Under the pieces are notes generated by a model that worked only from the letters and a program-made list of their open reading frames with translations, searched no databases and was not told the origin of the DNA. Positions 42,667-56,100 of a DNA stretch of 64,000 nucleotides are shown here, in pieces (position 1 is the first letter of the stretch; every line of letters starts with the position of its first letter). The translations under genes were made by a program, and so were the position numbers. This stretch comes from Chaenocephalus aceratus (lineage: Eukaryota; Chordata; Actinopteri; Perciformes; Channichthyidae): contig CM043801.1 of assembly GCA_023974075.1 (NCBI GenBank), forward strand, positions 17,989,281-18,053,280. Direction: 5' to 3'.

Positions 42667-45600
42667 ATGAGCCAAAGGGACACACTGGTTCATCTGTTCG
42701 CTGGAGGGTAAGTCAGAGTAACACATTACTTTACACATGTTATTTCATACATTTAAAACATAATTCGTCGTCTGGTTGATCTTGCTAATGTTAAATACAC
42801 ATAAACGATTGTATGTGCAGCGCGTGCATGTGCTACTAACCTGTCATCTGTGCACGCCAGTGCCAACCGGTCGACTCAAACTCAACTTCCTGTTAACATT
42901 TCAAAATATACAGTTTGCAAAGTAACATTTTCACACTAATGTGACATAGAGAGCACATTTTGGCCAAGGGGTCACTTGGGCTATACACCTTAGTAGTTAC
43001 AACAATTTTTTGTTTATAAATGTGTTAAAACATAGATTTATTTTTGTCAAGTAACAAGAGATTACGCTTTTATTTTGAAAACAATCATTTTATTTCCGGC
43101 CTTCTTGCTGCTCTTTCGTTAATTTACTGAAGTAGCAGCGTCAACAACAGCAGTGCTGCTCCTCCACTCCAGAAATTAGCCATGTTAAGAACCTAATAGT
43201 TTGATAAGATAAATAAAACGAAGTGTCAGTAACAGCACAATCACATTTACTTTCCCTAAATACCTGAGCTCAAGACCTGAACACAGTGTTTCCTCTGGCG
43301 GCCAAGTGAGGCGCACACACACATGCAGCAGACAGCGTAGCTCTGAAAGTAGGCTAAGGGTCACGGCTGCCTGTGAGCAGCATGAATGTGGCTCGGTCTT
43401 TTGAAAGGTAAATATAGCTGGTGTAACTGAAAAGAGACTGCAGCTGGATGATTTCACAACTAACAGCTAGGATGCATTTACCACCGTAGCAGTACAGCTA
43501 TTTAGTACATCTGGTAACCATGGGCACATAAGAATAAAGTACTGATATACATACATTAATGGGATAATAGAATGCTACATACTGAGGGAGAACTTCATTG
43601 GCTGACTACTTTGGCTTTTAATGTTTTGTCTTCAGTCAGTCATCTTTATATTTACGGTGTGATAATATGTGTAGGAGTTCAGGGAGTCAGCCAAACAACA
43701 GTATATTTTTCAAGACAACTCATTCTTGCCTTCTCCGATGGCAACAGTCAGAAAAGTGGTTACAGCTCCACTCAGCCATGGTCAAGTTCTCTTAGCTGGC
43801 AGCTTTTCGGATTGAGTATCTTGCACATCACAACACATAGTGTGTGGATGTTTGCCTGCTCCTGGATACTTTTAGTGCTAGAAGGAAGAACAGATTGTGT
43901 TACCGGTGGTTTGGAACATCAGTATTAGAGGATGGAATAACACAAGAGAACTTGCTGAGGAAATAGGCCAAATATAGATGATACTTTGAACAAATATAAT
44001 AATGCATCCTATTATAGAAACTTTTTAAAGATGACATTACATTTAAGAAGTCAAAATGAAAACAAAATACAAGTAATATTGGATATGTGATGAATTTGTA
44101 GTTATTTAATAATCATTCATTTGATTAGTCCCCTCTCAGTTTTGATCAATGTATATGCTTAAGCAGAGCGTTGTGATTTTTTTTCACCTTTGTTTCTGCA
44201 CCCTTTCTTCCTGCGCCCCTTCCCTACATTCTTCTAGATGTGGTGGCACAGTGGGCGCAATTGTGACTTGTCCTCTGGAGGTTGTGAAGACCAGACTGCA
44301 GTCCTCCTCCGTCACTTTCTACATCTCTGAAGTCCAGCTCAACACCGTCAATGGAGCCAGTGTGGCCCGTGTCGCTCCACCAGGGCCTCTGCACTGTCTC
44401 AAGTAAGGAGAAATACTCTAAATGGGATTTGTACTAACTTTCAACCATACCATTTTGATGAGCTTTGAGCTACAGTAACAAATCAGCAGCACAAATTCAG
44501 ACAAAGACACGTCTATTAAAAAGCAGTTTTTGCAGTTATTCTTCTTTGAATTATTCATGCGCTGAATGTGCAAAGTAGCAGAAAGGAAGAAGGTCTGAAA
44601 GACCCAAAGTGAAGGTCCTGGTTAGTTTTGTAATAAGCCTGTTAAAGCTGTGGCACACTGTGTTTGTTGTCACAACAAACGTCCATGTCAGTTGTTGAAC
44701 TTGTCTGTCACTGACCAAGATGGGCAGGGCTTTGGTACTGTACAGTGAATCCACAGTAATAGTGAAATTGGTTGTTTGACCTGTGATCTTCCTGTGGGTT
44801 TAAGAACAAATATGCATGTTAAAGGTAATTACTTTCCTCCTCATGACTCCTTAAATGCTCCAGGAGAAGAAAGGTTACATTAGCGTTAGGGTTGCCAGAA
44901 ACTAACCATGATCAAAATCGATTATTCGGCAGCCCTGGCGAATAATAATCGATTATTCGACCCCCTTTTTACCTGCCGGCTGCCGCTTTGTTCATCTTTA
45001 GTCGCACGTGTGAGGGAGAGGGGGGGTGGGGGTGGGGGCGGGGTCGGTTTGTAGCGGGCTGCAGCAGCAGTCTGCTCTGCACGCAGGCTTCCTCCAAGTT
45101 TACAGTAAAACAAACTGGTGGTGTGACCAATGGCCATTTACAATTATTAATACTATTACTATTATTAGCATATATATATTTATATATATTTTGGTTGAAA
45201 CTAAGCCAGAAAAAAAAAAAAAACATAAAAAAACATATATATATATAAATAAAATCGATTTTTAAAAATAATATTCGATTACGGAAACTGTAACGAATAT
45301 TCGAATAATCGAATAATCGCTGGCATCCCTAGCGTAGCCAAGTGGGTTCAGCATGTTTTTAGCCAAGTTTTTTAGACTACTGTTTTTGGATCTCTTTAAC
45401 TATTTCCTTAGTTAGAAAACAGCACAATCCACAACCAACCATTTTAAGAATCATTCCAACCGTAAACCACTGACTGTTTCTGGTACTTTTTCCAAATGAA
45501 TACTTGAAAACCAATATAAGAAATACACAGTAAATGGTTCCCTTTATGCCACACGATATGCCCTTCCTCTTATCATTAAAGAATCTAAAATGACACAAAG

Positions 45601-48600
45601 ATGGGAAGTGGAAGTAGGGGAATCCAACTTTGGTTAGGTTTTTATTTTTGAACCAACTGAATACCACTGGGCTGTAATTACTCTTGGTCACTTAGGTATT
45701 AACGGTCGTAAAGTAAATGTTCAACTTAGCTACAGTGGTCCACTATTGTTCGCTGGCAACATATTTCCATGACTGTCACACTGTGTTAAACATATTGCAT
45801 AATGCACAAGCTGCTGTGTGTCAAACTTTCCACCCAAAAGCATGCATTAATTATATTGCAATCTAGGAATCCTGGACCACATGATCATGTTTCACCTCGC
45901 AATTATTTTTAGCATAGGTAATTACCATGGAAGTCAGATTTGCCAGCATATTGCTATCTTGCTCTTGCACAATTCAACAGAAAGGCTTAATCGTCACCAA
46001 CATTACACATTTGAACCAGAATTAGTTGTTCTCACATTTGTTTGGCAAAGAAAAATAGGTTTTCTCCCTTTCTGTTGCACTAAATGGGAGTGTATGTATT
46101 TGTCCGTTTGCCTGCTTTAACAAGGCTATGTTATAAATGCTTCTTGTGTTGTCCTTGATATGAAAAACCACTTGCAGAAACTGTACACCACCATTACTCG
46201 ATACAGAGCAGAAGAGGGAAGGACGGTGTAGCAAGAAAAGGAAAAAACCCACACGAGTCAGAAGTGGGTCAACGTGCAGGGAGGTGCAGGCACTGTTCCA
46301 TTTTGGTGCAGTGTGTTAGTTTAGGATTTACGTTTTGGGATTGTGGAGACTGCTGTCATTTGTGTGTATTTTAAGAGATTTATTTTATTCAGTACATTTT
46401 TGGGTTGAAGTATTTTGCAATGAGCAGAAATCTTATATTCACAATAGGAAAGCTCAACAAACTAGGGCTGGGCAGTAAACGGAATATCAAATATCAATGT
46501 TATTGTTGTCAATGTAGAGTTCACTATTAGTGCTTTCACAAAATATCAGCACACTGCAATTGTTGATACAAGAGTATCAGTAATGTGGATATAATGTGGA
46601 TAAATACTAGAACTCTACGTTAATGCAGCCTTTAAAACGAGGAACCGCACTTGTGTCATATTACAATATCAGAATATCTAAAATCTTACTCAGTGTGTAC
46701 CCTCATATCACTACATTATTATAATATGGATATATTAACAAGACCTTCCAGAACTCACATCCAGGGCAAATTCCAGCTATATAGCTCCTCCAGGATATAA
46801 TGGGCTGTGTCTTCTTATAATTGTGTGGGAAGGCTCAAATCTTAGGAATTTAATCTACCCCAAAGGACCAGTTTATTATCTAGCCCAGAGGACTACTTTT
46901 CTCGTTTTTCTCGTCTCGTATTACTTGCAAGAACAGCTTTTGTTTGAACACACTTTACATCACCGTTTATGTGAAAACGTGCGGTGAAAGAAGAACCATA
47001 AACCGTACTGAGGTTATCTAGGTTAGTGTTGGAGACCGCTCTTTGAACTCAGGTGACAACAGACAATTTGAGCTGTCATGATATAAACACCACCTGACAC
47101 ATGACACCTGCCGTTTCCTTTATTTTGGGTGACCCAGTATGTTGATAGTGGCCCAGCGTGTAATTTCAGGCTGTACTGAGTGTCAGGTCCTGGCAGATTG
47201 CCCAAAATGTTATAACTTCCTTTCCATATGCTAAGGGCACTTTCCCATGGTGCCCTATAAACATCCTCTATTAGCTCTGTTCATTTTCTGTGATCTTACA
47301 GCATGTAAGGGAGTTTTTTTTACATACGACTGTGAGATAAATATCTACTGTGTGTGTAACTCACACACAATGAATTGTAATTTTCTTACAGTAATAGTTT
47401 GATATTTTGGGAAACATAGTAATTGGCTTTTTTGGTGAGAGTTACATGAAAACAATACAACCTTGTGCAAAAATAATAAGCTAGCGCCAGCATTTTTGCA
47501 GAAACTGGCTTGCTGTTTATTTCTTGTTCAAATTGTATTTTAGACAGACATTAGTGGTATTAATTGGTATATATTTATTCTCTAGCCATTCCCATGAGTA
47601 ATAACTCAATGGTATACGTTTTATTTCATGCTTGTTGTTAAAAATACTGTATACTAGCTCTGTATTATGCTGGAATAACCAATTCAAATCTTTAATTCTC
47701 TACAGGTTGATTCTAGAGAAAGAGGGACCTCGTTCACTCCTCAGAGGACTGGGCCCAAACATCGTGGGTGTGGCACCTTCTAGGTATGTTCAGTATTATC
47801 TACAGTATTCTGGGTGTGTTGCATGTCTTCTCCTACTTATCTTAACCTACACCTGCACCTGCACCACCACATGAAAGTTGATTACTATAGGGTCAGACTA
47901 TGACTAAGATGTATGTTGCTTATAAAAAGTTGCTTATATATGTTTACCATTATTATTTTTTTTAGATTTTTTCTTTAATTATGTTCTGTGTACATGTTTT
48001 ACATAATTAAGCCAAAAATAAATAGAATAGAAAATAAGATTCAAACCTAGTCCTAAACCACATGTGTCAAACTCAAGGCCCGGGGGCCAAATCAGGCCCT
48101 TGGTGGATTTAATTTCGGCCAGCAGGATAATTTCTAATTACTATTAGATCTGGCCCGCCGGTATATTGCACGCACACCTTCACTCAATCCTGAAGATTTC
48201 CTCCGCTCAGAGCCTGACCACAAACATTGATGAACTTGCACCCAAGATGAGATGCCAAGTATCTGGCTTGAACTAGCATCACAGAGCAGCACACTGAGTT
48301 TCAAAGGATGTTTTCTTCTGCACTTTTTTTCCCACGACAACAGGGCATGTTTGGTTTTTTCTTTGAGGGAAATCCAGGTTCTAGGTTTCAGGTTTAATAT
48401 GTGCAATAAGTTCATTTCAATAAGTTTTGCAATAAATATTGAACCAGTCCGGCCCTCGACTAGTACCAATTTTTTTATTTTTGCCCACTGTGTATTTGAG
48501 TTTGACACCCCTGTCCTAAACCATAACTTGCATGTCTGATAACCAGCACAGTAGTGAACACAATCTTAGATTGTTATGACAAACCTTAAGAAAGAACCAC

Positions 48601-50107
48601 TATTCCAGCACCAGCAAGACTTATATATTAAAGAATATAAATAACTTCTCCATAATTTACTTGACATGTCATATCAAACATGGGCACATATTTGTGTTGA
48701 GGCATTTGCTCCTGCCTGATCTTCTTATTTTCTCCCAGCTCATTCAGAGCTTATGTTGGTAGCAATAATAGGAGGCCAGCAATCTGGTCTTTAAATCCCA
48801 CAGGGAAATGAGTTGTTTCCCTCTCTGTTAGCTTGGCTGGTCAGGGTTACATCACAGCCTGAACTCAGTCAATCAGAGTCTGAATGAAACCTCAGCAACA
48901 ACAGGCAGCTGTGACGCTCTGACCATGTGACTGTTGTTGATGTTGATGTCTATCATCACAATGGAGTTCCTATTGGGAGAGCTGTGTTCGTGACTAATCC
49001 CCCCCCCGACCTGTCTAGTTCTCCCTGGCTACGGCTGCATCACATCATTGTCGCTCTCTTCCCGTTGGTTCATTATGGACTCAATCTCCATCTGAGTCAT
49101 CCTTTCCACATTCTTATTCTCACCTTTGTTTCACCGTGTTGTCATTCTTGGCATAGATTAAATGAGAATTGTCCTCACCTCTGGGTCCTGCACTTTCTAC
49201 GCTGTCTCAATCTGTGAGGCTCAGACTCTCAGAGGGATAATAAATGTCCCTGTGTGTGTGCACGTGTGTGTGTGCGTGTGTGTGTCATTCCCGTGGACTA
49301 GTTCTCCAGCTGTGGAAATGGCAGCTTGTTTTCTGGTCACGACAGCGATAGCAAACTGCTATAGGAAGATATTGTTGCATAACTAGTCACCCTGATGAAC
49401 TCAATGGCAACATATGAGATTTCCGGCTGTTTTGCATGTGGGTATAAGAACCACTTGAGGCCATATTACGAGGACAAGTTTTCCCTGCTAAAATATATAA
49501 CCACATTAACATAAATCTTAACATGCTGTGTACAATTACAGATTATTAAAATTATCATCACATTTGGTTATGGATGTATCACATGATTTCCAACCACCGA
49601 ACTGAAGCTGTATCACTTTCAACTACATATTTGTTTAAATAATTTAATGTAAACCCTTTTTTATTACTTTATTGCCACATTTAATAAGACATTCAGGATA
49701 TCTTAAAAAATATATTTTAAATTATCACTAATTACTCGGAGCAGCTAGATTCGCTAGTTCAGCCTTCTGGTATCATACTAGTAGAGATTTCACTGGATGA
49801 TAATAACAAATTGCCAAATTGAAACTATTGGATCAATGCTTGGTGTTGAAGATGTATGGCCACATAAGATGTCATTTATTTTCTATTTAAATACCAGTTT
49901 AGATTGAGCTGAGGATTCAGACACAATCAAATACATTTAATTTATTGCATTTTTATTTGTCTACAAGAAAGACCTGGGTTGCTTGGCTACATAGCTATTT
50001 TCTCCTGTTTTAATGGAAGCAGTAGTCTGTCGCTGGAGAGTTAAAAAAAAAATCTCATGATGCTAATGAAAGCTCAGTCCACTGGGCCTGCTGCTGGCGT
50101 TTAGAAG

Positions 50108-50171
<64 letters not shown>

Positions 50172-53100
50172 TGCTTGCAACAACAGCATCACGTATTACA
50201 TATGAGAGATACATATACACATAGAGGGTCAAACACACACATAAATCATCTCTCATGTGCCGATCGGCATTATGTTGTGCTCTTGAGAAGGAGGGCAGGG
50301 AGTCAAGGTCATTGGGTTTAATTCCACTCTGCAGAAATGTTGAGTAAATCCGGTGATTTTAATTAGTGAGAAGCAGCTAAAGTCGTGGGAGATAAATCTG
50401 CTACTAAAGCGTTCCATGAGATTGAGAGTGTGCACACACAGATACATATTAGCTTGGCTTAGCTCTATTGCACGCCCTCACGTTCACTTTTGGCAGTACT
50501 AATTCAGGCAATTCAAATAATGGTTTCATATATAATGCACTTACTTAACTTAATGATATTCTGCATTAAAATCTTGCCATAATATTTTTTTCTGCGTATG
50601 TGTCCATTTGTTTTTAATTTGCTTAACTCATGGTTTAAACCCTGATACCTATCATACATTTTTTATTGTAAATGTGTTGTTTAAACAGTCTAGGGCAGTG
50701 GTTCTCAAACTTTTTTCAATAATGTACCCCCTTTGAAAAAAAGATGTCAGACAAGTACCCCCTGATCAGCGCAAAAACTATTTGTTAACCTGTTAAGCCC
50801 CAAGGACCCCCTCGGCAGGTTCTTTTTTTTTTTGGTTCACGACACTGTCTCAGGGGATCTTAATATTTAAGAACCTATTAATGTGTTATACCAGATTAAC
50901 GGGAATAATCTCAGCTAATTGACGATACAAACCATTCTTACCAAAACAAAACACAAGTCTCATAAGAAGCATCTAAATGACCCCTGAGCGAAAAATGCTA
51001 ACCTATTACTGCACCGATAATCACTCCTAGCTCCCATATTACTTATCCTACGTGCACATCCAACACATCTTTTATGATCGCAAGGAGACACAGAATCTAA
51101 CGGTGCCCACCTCAACACTGAAAGATACAAACTCGCGACGTTATCAACAAAAACGTAAATCAAAACAAGTGGCGCTAGGTAGCCCACAACGCTAACATGG
51201 CTTACCTTCGTCTTTGTCTGGTCTAAACTAGTCTTCAATGGCATTAAAATGATAAAAACGATGCTGTAGTTAATCCATAGGTTAATCCAGGGGTCGGCAA
51301 CCCGCGGCCCACGGGCCGCATGCGGCCCTTTAAGCCCTCTGCTCTGGCTCCCTTGAGCTTAGACAAAAATAAGAAGGAAATAAAATAAAAGTATTTGTAG
51401 GACTATTTATATTTTGTTGCATGGTTGAAAATGTTTCGTATGTTGTATTTGAGGTGATACTGTGACACATAAATAAAAAACAAAACGGTTTTAATTAGGT
51501 CAACTAAAATATGCGTCACATCCTGCTCCGGTCCCGCGCGAGTGCCTTTTCTTGGAGGCGAATAACCCCCGGCCCGATGAGCGAACTATGGATAAATCAA
51601 AGAAAAGTACCGGAGGAACACAGGATTTAATTCTGCGTGGACAGAGTTGTATGCTTTCACAGCAAACGATGCCGGTTTACCGGTATGTTTGATATGTAGA
51701 GAGAAGTTGTCAACGGTGGTGCAGCCTTTACGAGGGAGAGGAAGACAGCTGACGATCGTCAGTCATAATTCAATGGGGTATGTAATTTATTTCAGAAAAC
51801 ACTTTTTGTTATATTCCATGGAATGCTCTTAACGTCCCGATAGCAATGAATATATTAAATGCTTTGACAATAAATACATACACAAATTAATCTCTGGAAG
51901 CCGTAGCGCTGTAAAAAGCACGACCAATCATCTGAGCCGGCCCGGCTAAAATAACTGGATGGTCTACCTGCCTGTCAGCCTTCCATCTGGGCACAAACTT
52001 ATCTCGTGCCCTCATTGGTCATGTGTGCGTTCGTGTGTGTTGGAGGAGGGGCTCTGTAAGAAAGTCTGAAGGAAGAGGCATATTTTTTCCGGTTGTGTAC
52101 TTTCAAATTCTAGCGCACTCGAGCTGGTTTCTCCATTCTTACCTTTAACTCTTTTTAGGGTGCAGATTAGGGCTGTGCAATTAATCGTATTTTAATCGCG
52201 ATTACGATTATGGTTTGTGACGATTATGAAAACAGCATAATTGACAAAATACGATTATTTTGCTGGGTGCGCTTTCGCCCCTCCCTAATAGCCCACTCGG
52301 CCATTTGGGAGTGACATGTGTTGTGAGTGTTCAGCGCGAGCGAAGATGTCAGAACAAGAGCAGCAACTCGTTAAAAAGAAGGGTACAACTATTTCCACTA
52401 TTTGCAAGTACTTTGCCATTACATTTCACATCGCTAAAGATATGTGCACTGTTAGCAACCAGGGCTTCAAGCAACTTGTCAACACGTTGGACAAGCGCGA
52501 TGCCGTCTCGGTATTATTTCAGCAGGTCTGCGCTGCCTGCACTATATGACAAATGCCGTGGGGAAGTTGAGAGAGATGTGGCTTCAGCTGACTACTTTGC
52601 TACCACAACAGACCTATGGTCTAGCCCAGGGGTGCCCAACCAGTCGATCGCGAGATGTGTCTAAAAATAGAACAACAATATTCTGTTTTATCGTTAATGT
52701 CCTGTAACATAATCTTCCTTTGCCAGAATAATGCACTTGAACGCATCAAAGCTTTGTGATTGGCCGGCGTCACCCCATGTGTCGGGGCGTGGCCGAGGGT
52801 CTTCAGTACAGGTGGCAATATTGTCACTTGCCTGCGCTCATCTCTGAAACCAGACCATGTAAACAGGCTGGTGTTTCTTGCAAAAAATCTTTAAGAGATG
52901 ACATGAGCAGCCCTACCAGCATTTGCCATGGTGGCCTACACATTTTTATTTGGTCTTAAATTGTAGTTCAACATTTATTTCCTGTTACTTCTGGACCATG
53001 ACGGTTGGCCAGCCTTCAACGTTTAACTGAGTGGAATATGTTGAATATGTTTTACCAACATGTTGGCTATATGTTAAGGAGTTTTCAGTAGGTTGTGACA

Positions 53101-56100
53101 GTGCACTGCATCATATTTGATTTAATTTATTTTGGTCTAATTTATTTTTATTTATCATATTAATAATATATGTTTAGTATGGTTTTGGAAGTGCGCTCCA
53201 ACATATTTGTTGATCTTGTTTCTTGGTAAAATATTATTTGTTTTAAAGTTCAATAAATGGTCAATGAATAATCGTCAAAATAATCGTGATATCAATTATT
53301 GACCCAAATAATCGTGATTATGATTTTTGCCATAATCGCACAGCCCTAGTGCAGATATATGTTTTATTTATTTCAAAGTGGGCCCATTTAATAATATTTT
53401 TTTCCCCTTCAAATGTGCCGAGGACTGTGCTGTGTTTAATTTATTTTAAAGTAGGCCTGTGTATTATTTTTAATTCTCCTTATAAAAGTTCTTTGTTTCT
53501 TATTAGAGGTTAACAGTTTTATATCATGTAATAAATAGCCTAATAAATGCAAAAAAACTGTAGTTTTTGTCTGATATAACAATAAAAAACTATGAAATAT
53601 GTTTTGCGGCTCCAGACAAAACATTTTTTGGGAAAAAGGAGCGAAATGGCTCTTTTGGTCAAAAAGGTTGTAGACCCCTGGGTTAATCCAATGTGTCTGT
53701 GTCCCCTTTGAAATGTTCTGATAATCCATAAACAATAAAACAGCTTTTCTGTTGCTTTATATCAGAGCAGCGATATTTCTCCCCTCTGCTGCAAGCTAGC
53801 ATGCGCAGAGACGACACCTTTTTTTTAACATGAGTGTGTGCGGGACGATTTCCCTTGGATTCTATTGGCTCTCACGGTCAGAAAGAGATGTCACATGTCA
53901 AAATCGAACAAGGGGGGCCAGAGATATGGAAAATCCACCCAAATGGCCCCAGAAGAGTTTTTTTTTGCTAAATATCACTTGTTTTGCATCAATCTTGATA
54001 CAGGGTACTTATTATATGTTGTACTTTGGATTCCTAAAGCTTTTAGTCTACTAACCCATCATCCAAGGTTAGTTTTCACTATAAGTACAAAATATATTTT
54101 GGACGGACACTATAATTTACAGTTTTTTACCATGTTCAATCTGAATTTTCTTTAAAATAAAAAACATCTATATTGATTCTGACTTTTCTACATCCAACTC
54201 ACAGGTTTATCATTACTTTGAGAACAAAGATTATTAATGTAACCCTTTTAGAAGGGAAGATATGGTCATTTGTTCTGGGAATGTCATTTTCGATCCTGAG
54301 ACCTGAAAAACAGGCTCTGGGTTTTTAAGGAAAAAAAGCATAAAGAGGTAAAGTGCAGTGCTGCACCATCAGTGTCTGATTTATTAAAACAACAACATTG
54401 TAACTGATAAACACTTAAAGGAGAGGTGTCATGGCCATTTCCACTGATCATAATTCCATTGTTGAGGTATACTAAAATAGAAAAATACTGTGCAATTTTC
54501 CAAACTCACATTGGTTTCGCATACAGCATCTCTTTAAAGTATGTGTATTCAGCAGTATTCACTTTCTCCACGAAACGCCCCCCCCCGCCCTCCCTGTGAG
54601 CACAGTGTGCTCCGATTGGCCTTGACCAGTCGGGACGTTGTGAATCGCGCTGAGCTCCGTGGAGGTGTGATTTCCTTGTTTAGCGATACACAGCGAAACA
54701 CAGCCAAACTCACCCTGAGCACACACAAAGTCACAGCCGAAGTAAAAACAATAAGTGTGGCTTGATATTTAGTAAGAAAAAGGTTGATAAACGCTGTGAG
54801 AATGGGTCTGCAGAGAGAATTTCGCCGCGATCCCAACTGTCTGTTATCAGCCTGCAGCCAGGGAGGAGAAATCAGCAGAGTGTGTGTGCGAGGAAGTCGT
54901 GGATTGGTCAATTTGGACCAATCAGCGGGGGCTTAACGTAACAGCTCCGCGGACGTAACGTAACGGCTCCACGGATTGGCCCATTTGGTTCCGGGTAACG
55001 CATGACCGTATCGCGTCATAGTTCTGGGCGTAGCTACTGGGTGCTTCTACGACACAGCACCCAGGAAGTAAAAAATGGACAATGACGTTTCACCAACGAG
55101 GCGTTTTGGGGAGGTATTTTCTGTTTTAGAATTTTACTTGCTACAGGGTGTACTTTGAGGGTTTTGACTCTGCACACCGTTTACATGCATAAAAACCTTC
55201 ATAACACACAAGAGGACGGGTAATAACCGGAAAAGCATGACATGTCTCCTTTAACACTTAAAACTTAGCGCTGAGCTTCAGTGTGCAATGTTCAAACCAA
55301 CAGATACAGCCAGAAATCTAGGTGTAGTCATGGACTCTGAGTTTCAACAGTCACATTAAAACAGTTACTAAATCAGCCTATTATCACCTAAAGAACATAT
55401 CTAGGATTAAAAGACTAATGCCACAGCAGGATTTGGAAAAACTTGTCCATGCTTTTATCCTCAGTAGACTGGGCTACTGTAATGGTGTCTTTACAGGTCT
55501 CACTAAAAATATATATTAGAAAGCTGCAGCTGATTCAGAACGCTGCTGCTCGAGTCCTCACTAACACTAAGAAAGTGGATCACATCACTCCTGTTCTGAA
55601 GTCTTTACACTGGCTTCCTGTGTGTCAAAGAATATATTTCAAAATACTGCTGCTGGTTTATAAAGCACTGAATGGTTTAGGCCCAAAATACATTTCTGAC
55701 CTACTGCTAAATTATGAACCATCCAGATCTCTCAGGTCTTCAGGGACTGGTCAGCTTTCTGTCCCCAGAGTCAGAACTAAACATGGAGAAGCAGCGTTCA
55801 GTTATTATGCTCCAAATATCTGGAACAAGCTCCCAGAAACCTGCAGGTCCGCTGCAACTCTTACTACTTTTAAATCCAGGCTGAAGACTTTTCTTTTTGT
55901 CGCTGCTTTTAATTGAAACTGAGCCGTTGTGTTCATCAGTAAAGTAAAACTTCTGTGTGAACTATTCATATCTTAAACTGCACTGTAACTTTTTATTCAT
56001 GTATTTTTTATTCATGTACTTTTTTATTCATGTATTTTTTCTTTTAATGTTTCTTTTATTATCTTTTTTTTTAAATGCCTTTGTCTGAATGTCTTTCATT

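Noticed and set aside
43572..43928. 118-codon open frame in slc25a36 intron 1
   Set aside because: No domain, no homologue recognised, and composition is like the surrounding intron.
46460..46520. CTAGGGCTGGGCAGTAAACG as the end of another hAT element
   Set aside because: The tip looks right, but no matching inverted end or duplication was found nearby.
52627..53000. Fourth-level hAT element starting CCAGGGGTGCCCAAC
   Set aside because: Only the left end is visible; no right end or duplication was found, so it is mentioned only as an interruption.
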